Below, piece by piece: positions 16,111 through 16,596 of a stretch of 16,596 bases of DNA (position 1 is its first letter; every line of letters starts with the position of its first letter). Position numbers and translations under genes: made by a program. The notes beneath the pieces are model-generated. The model saw only the letters and a list, made by a program, of their open reading frames with translations. It did not search any database and was not told the origin of the DNA. The stretch is from an uncultured Gemmatimonadota bacterium (lineage in GTDB: Bacteria; Gemmatimonadota; Gemmatimonadetes; Gemmatimonadales; Gemmatimonadaceae): positions 1 through 16,596 of the forward strand of contig CAMLIT010000095.1 in the NCBI GenBank assembly GCA_946480295.1. Reading direction: 5' to 3'.

Positions 16111-16148
16111 CCCATTCTCGCCCATCCGCACCATTCGCGCGATTCGCG
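16111..16148 (-). repeat. Inner inverted repeat, right arm (four 9-nt units)
   Basis: Read on the minus strand the units are CGCGAATCG, CGCGAATGG, TGCGGATGG and GCGAGAATGG. They form a degenerate tandem repeat that is also the inverted partner of 16018-16046, 64 bp away. Confidence 0.55.
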
Positions 16149-16206
16149 TCGTGTCTTTGCAGTCGGCCGGAACGAGTGGGCAGCGGCGCAGTGCGAGGAG
16201 CGCGAA

Positions 16207-16230
16207 CGCGTCCCGCGTCCCTCGTCCCTC
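16207..16230 (-). repeat. Outer inverted repeat, right arm, abutting the rhamnosidase stop
   Basis: On the minus strand the units are GAGGGAC, GAGGGAC, GCGGGAC and then GCG. The arm begins within the stop codon of the rhamnosidase gene (16229-16231), so the repeat starts exactly where coding ends. Confidence 0.6.
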
Positions 16231-16596
16231 AGAACTTCACCTCCTGCCGCCCCCCGTGCAGCGGCACGCTCTTCCCTTCCCACACGAGCTCCCCGCTCAC
16301 CGACGCCGGCAGGGTGACGACGGCCCGCAGCCCGTGCGTCCCCACGCGCTCCACCCGCACGTCGATGTCGCCGGCGGGGTGCGGCACCCGGCCCTCGGCC
16401 CAGCGGAGCGGACCGAGCGCCGGCGCGATGCGCACCGTCCGGAAGCCGGCGGTGGCCGGGCGCACGCCGAGCACCGTCGCGAGGAGGCCGTAGTTCGGGT
16501 GCGCCGCCCACGCGTGCGAGTCCGAGCGCGTCGGCTCCGGGTTCTCCGGCGTCGAGGTCAGCCCGAGCGCGAGCATCTGCCGCCACGGCGCGAGCT
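16229..16596 (-). CDS. Alpha-L-rhamnosidase-like glycosidase, C-terminal end only
   Basis: This is the last 121 codons of a gene that begins outside the right edge; no stop interrupts the frame up to base 16596. The sequence APWRQMLALGLTSTPENPEP followed by TRSDSHAWAAHPNYGLLATVLGVRP matches the end of the six-hairpin catalytic domain of bacterial alpha-L-rhamnosidases (GH78 type), where RSDxHAWxxHP is a strong signature; the residue here is Ser where many family members have Cys. After it comes the C-terminal beta-sandwich (AGFRTVRIAPALGPLRWAEGRVPHPAGDIDVRVE, then a short tail ending VKF). The enzyme would release rhamnose from plant or bacterial glycans. Signal peptide, full length and exact substrate cannot be judged. 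A related six-hairpin glycosidase family is the main alternative. Confidence 0.85.
   Translation of the reverse strand, partial: LAPWRQMLALGLTSTPENPEPTRSDSHAWAAHPNYGLLATVLGVRPATAGFRTVRIAPALGPLRWAEGRVPHPAGDIDVRVERVGTHGLRAVVTLPASVSGELVWEGKSVPLHGGRQEVKF

Larger units (their letters stand above)
15770..16228. other. 459-bp intergenic region with nested inverted repeats; likely holds the operon promoter
   Basis: I see no credible gene here on either strand: the open frames are Arg/Pro-rich and resemble no protein I know. The region lies downstream of the rhamnosidase gene and upstream of the LysM gene, so the promoter of the envelope operon should be inside it. The only hint is TACGAT on the minus strand at 15848-15853, a possible -10 element without a good -35 at standard spacing. 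Most of 15912-16230 is taken up by the two pairs of inverted repeats described separately. Confidence 0.6.

Noticed and set aside
15754..16134. 126-codon minus-strand frame in the intergenic gap
   Set aside because: Arg/Pro/Gly-rich, no domain, no ribosome binding site, and it overlaps both the start of the LysM gene and the inverted repeats.
15838..16317. 159-codon plus-strand frame across the gap
   Set aside because: It overlaps the end of the rhamnosidase gene on the other strand and has the composition of a G+C shadow.
1..16596. CRISPR arrays, tRNA or rRNA genes, transposases, phage genes
   Set aside because: I looked for regularly spaced repeats, tRNA-like cloverleaf arms, conserved rRNA segments and DDE or integrase motifs and saw none.

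Overview
The window is very G+C-rich DNA, and every gene I can support lies on the minus strand. It probably comes from a member of the Gemmatimonadota. The reasons are the tolQ-tolR-tolA/tonB-tolB-pal-cpoB block, the Asp-Ser-Ile/Ala-rich linker in Pal, a large OstA/LptD-type outer-membrane protein, and HemX-like plus HemA genes upstream of the tol block. This placement is inference from gene content and protein style; no rRNA or other marker is present. The organism clearly has an outer membrane.

Layout in transcription order (right to left). (1) 16229-16596 is the C-terminal end of an alpha-L-rhamnosidase-like glycosidase cut by the window edge. (2) 15770-16228 is a 459-bp non-coding gap with two nested pairs of imperfect inverted repeats built from 7-nt and 9-nt units. 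(3) 15769-2773 is an uninterrupted run of twelve genes: a LysM protein, a HemX/CcsA-like membrane protein, hemA, an NAD-dependent sugar epimerase, tolQ, tolR, a TonB-like TolA, tolB, pal, cpoB (ybgF), tatC and lptD. Seven of the eleven junctions are stop/start overlaps of 1 or 4 nt, and no intergenic gap exceeds 68 bp. (4) 2706-2736 is a perfect 13-bp hairpin just after lptD, the likely end of that operon. (5) 2670-1 holds hutH and the 5' two thirds of hutU, translationally coupled, for histidine catabolism.

The twelve-gene run is mainly a cell-envelope cluster. TolQ and TolR form the proton-driven motor, TolA/TonB spans the periplasm, and TolB, Pal and CpoB tie the outer membrane to peptidoglycan. 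LptD delivers LPS-type glycolipid to the outer surface. The LysM protein should bind peptidoglycan, and TatC exports folded proteins. HemA and the HemX-like protein belong to the start of tetrapyrrole synthesis. The epimerase probably makes nucleotide sugars for surface polysaccharide.

I saw no mobile element, CRISPR array, phage gene, tRNA or rRNA, and no clearly new biological system. The most notable points are the repeat-structured gap, the tight coupling of the envelope operon, the TonB-like replacement of TolA, a duplicated module in the LysM protein, and a three-cysteine LptD.
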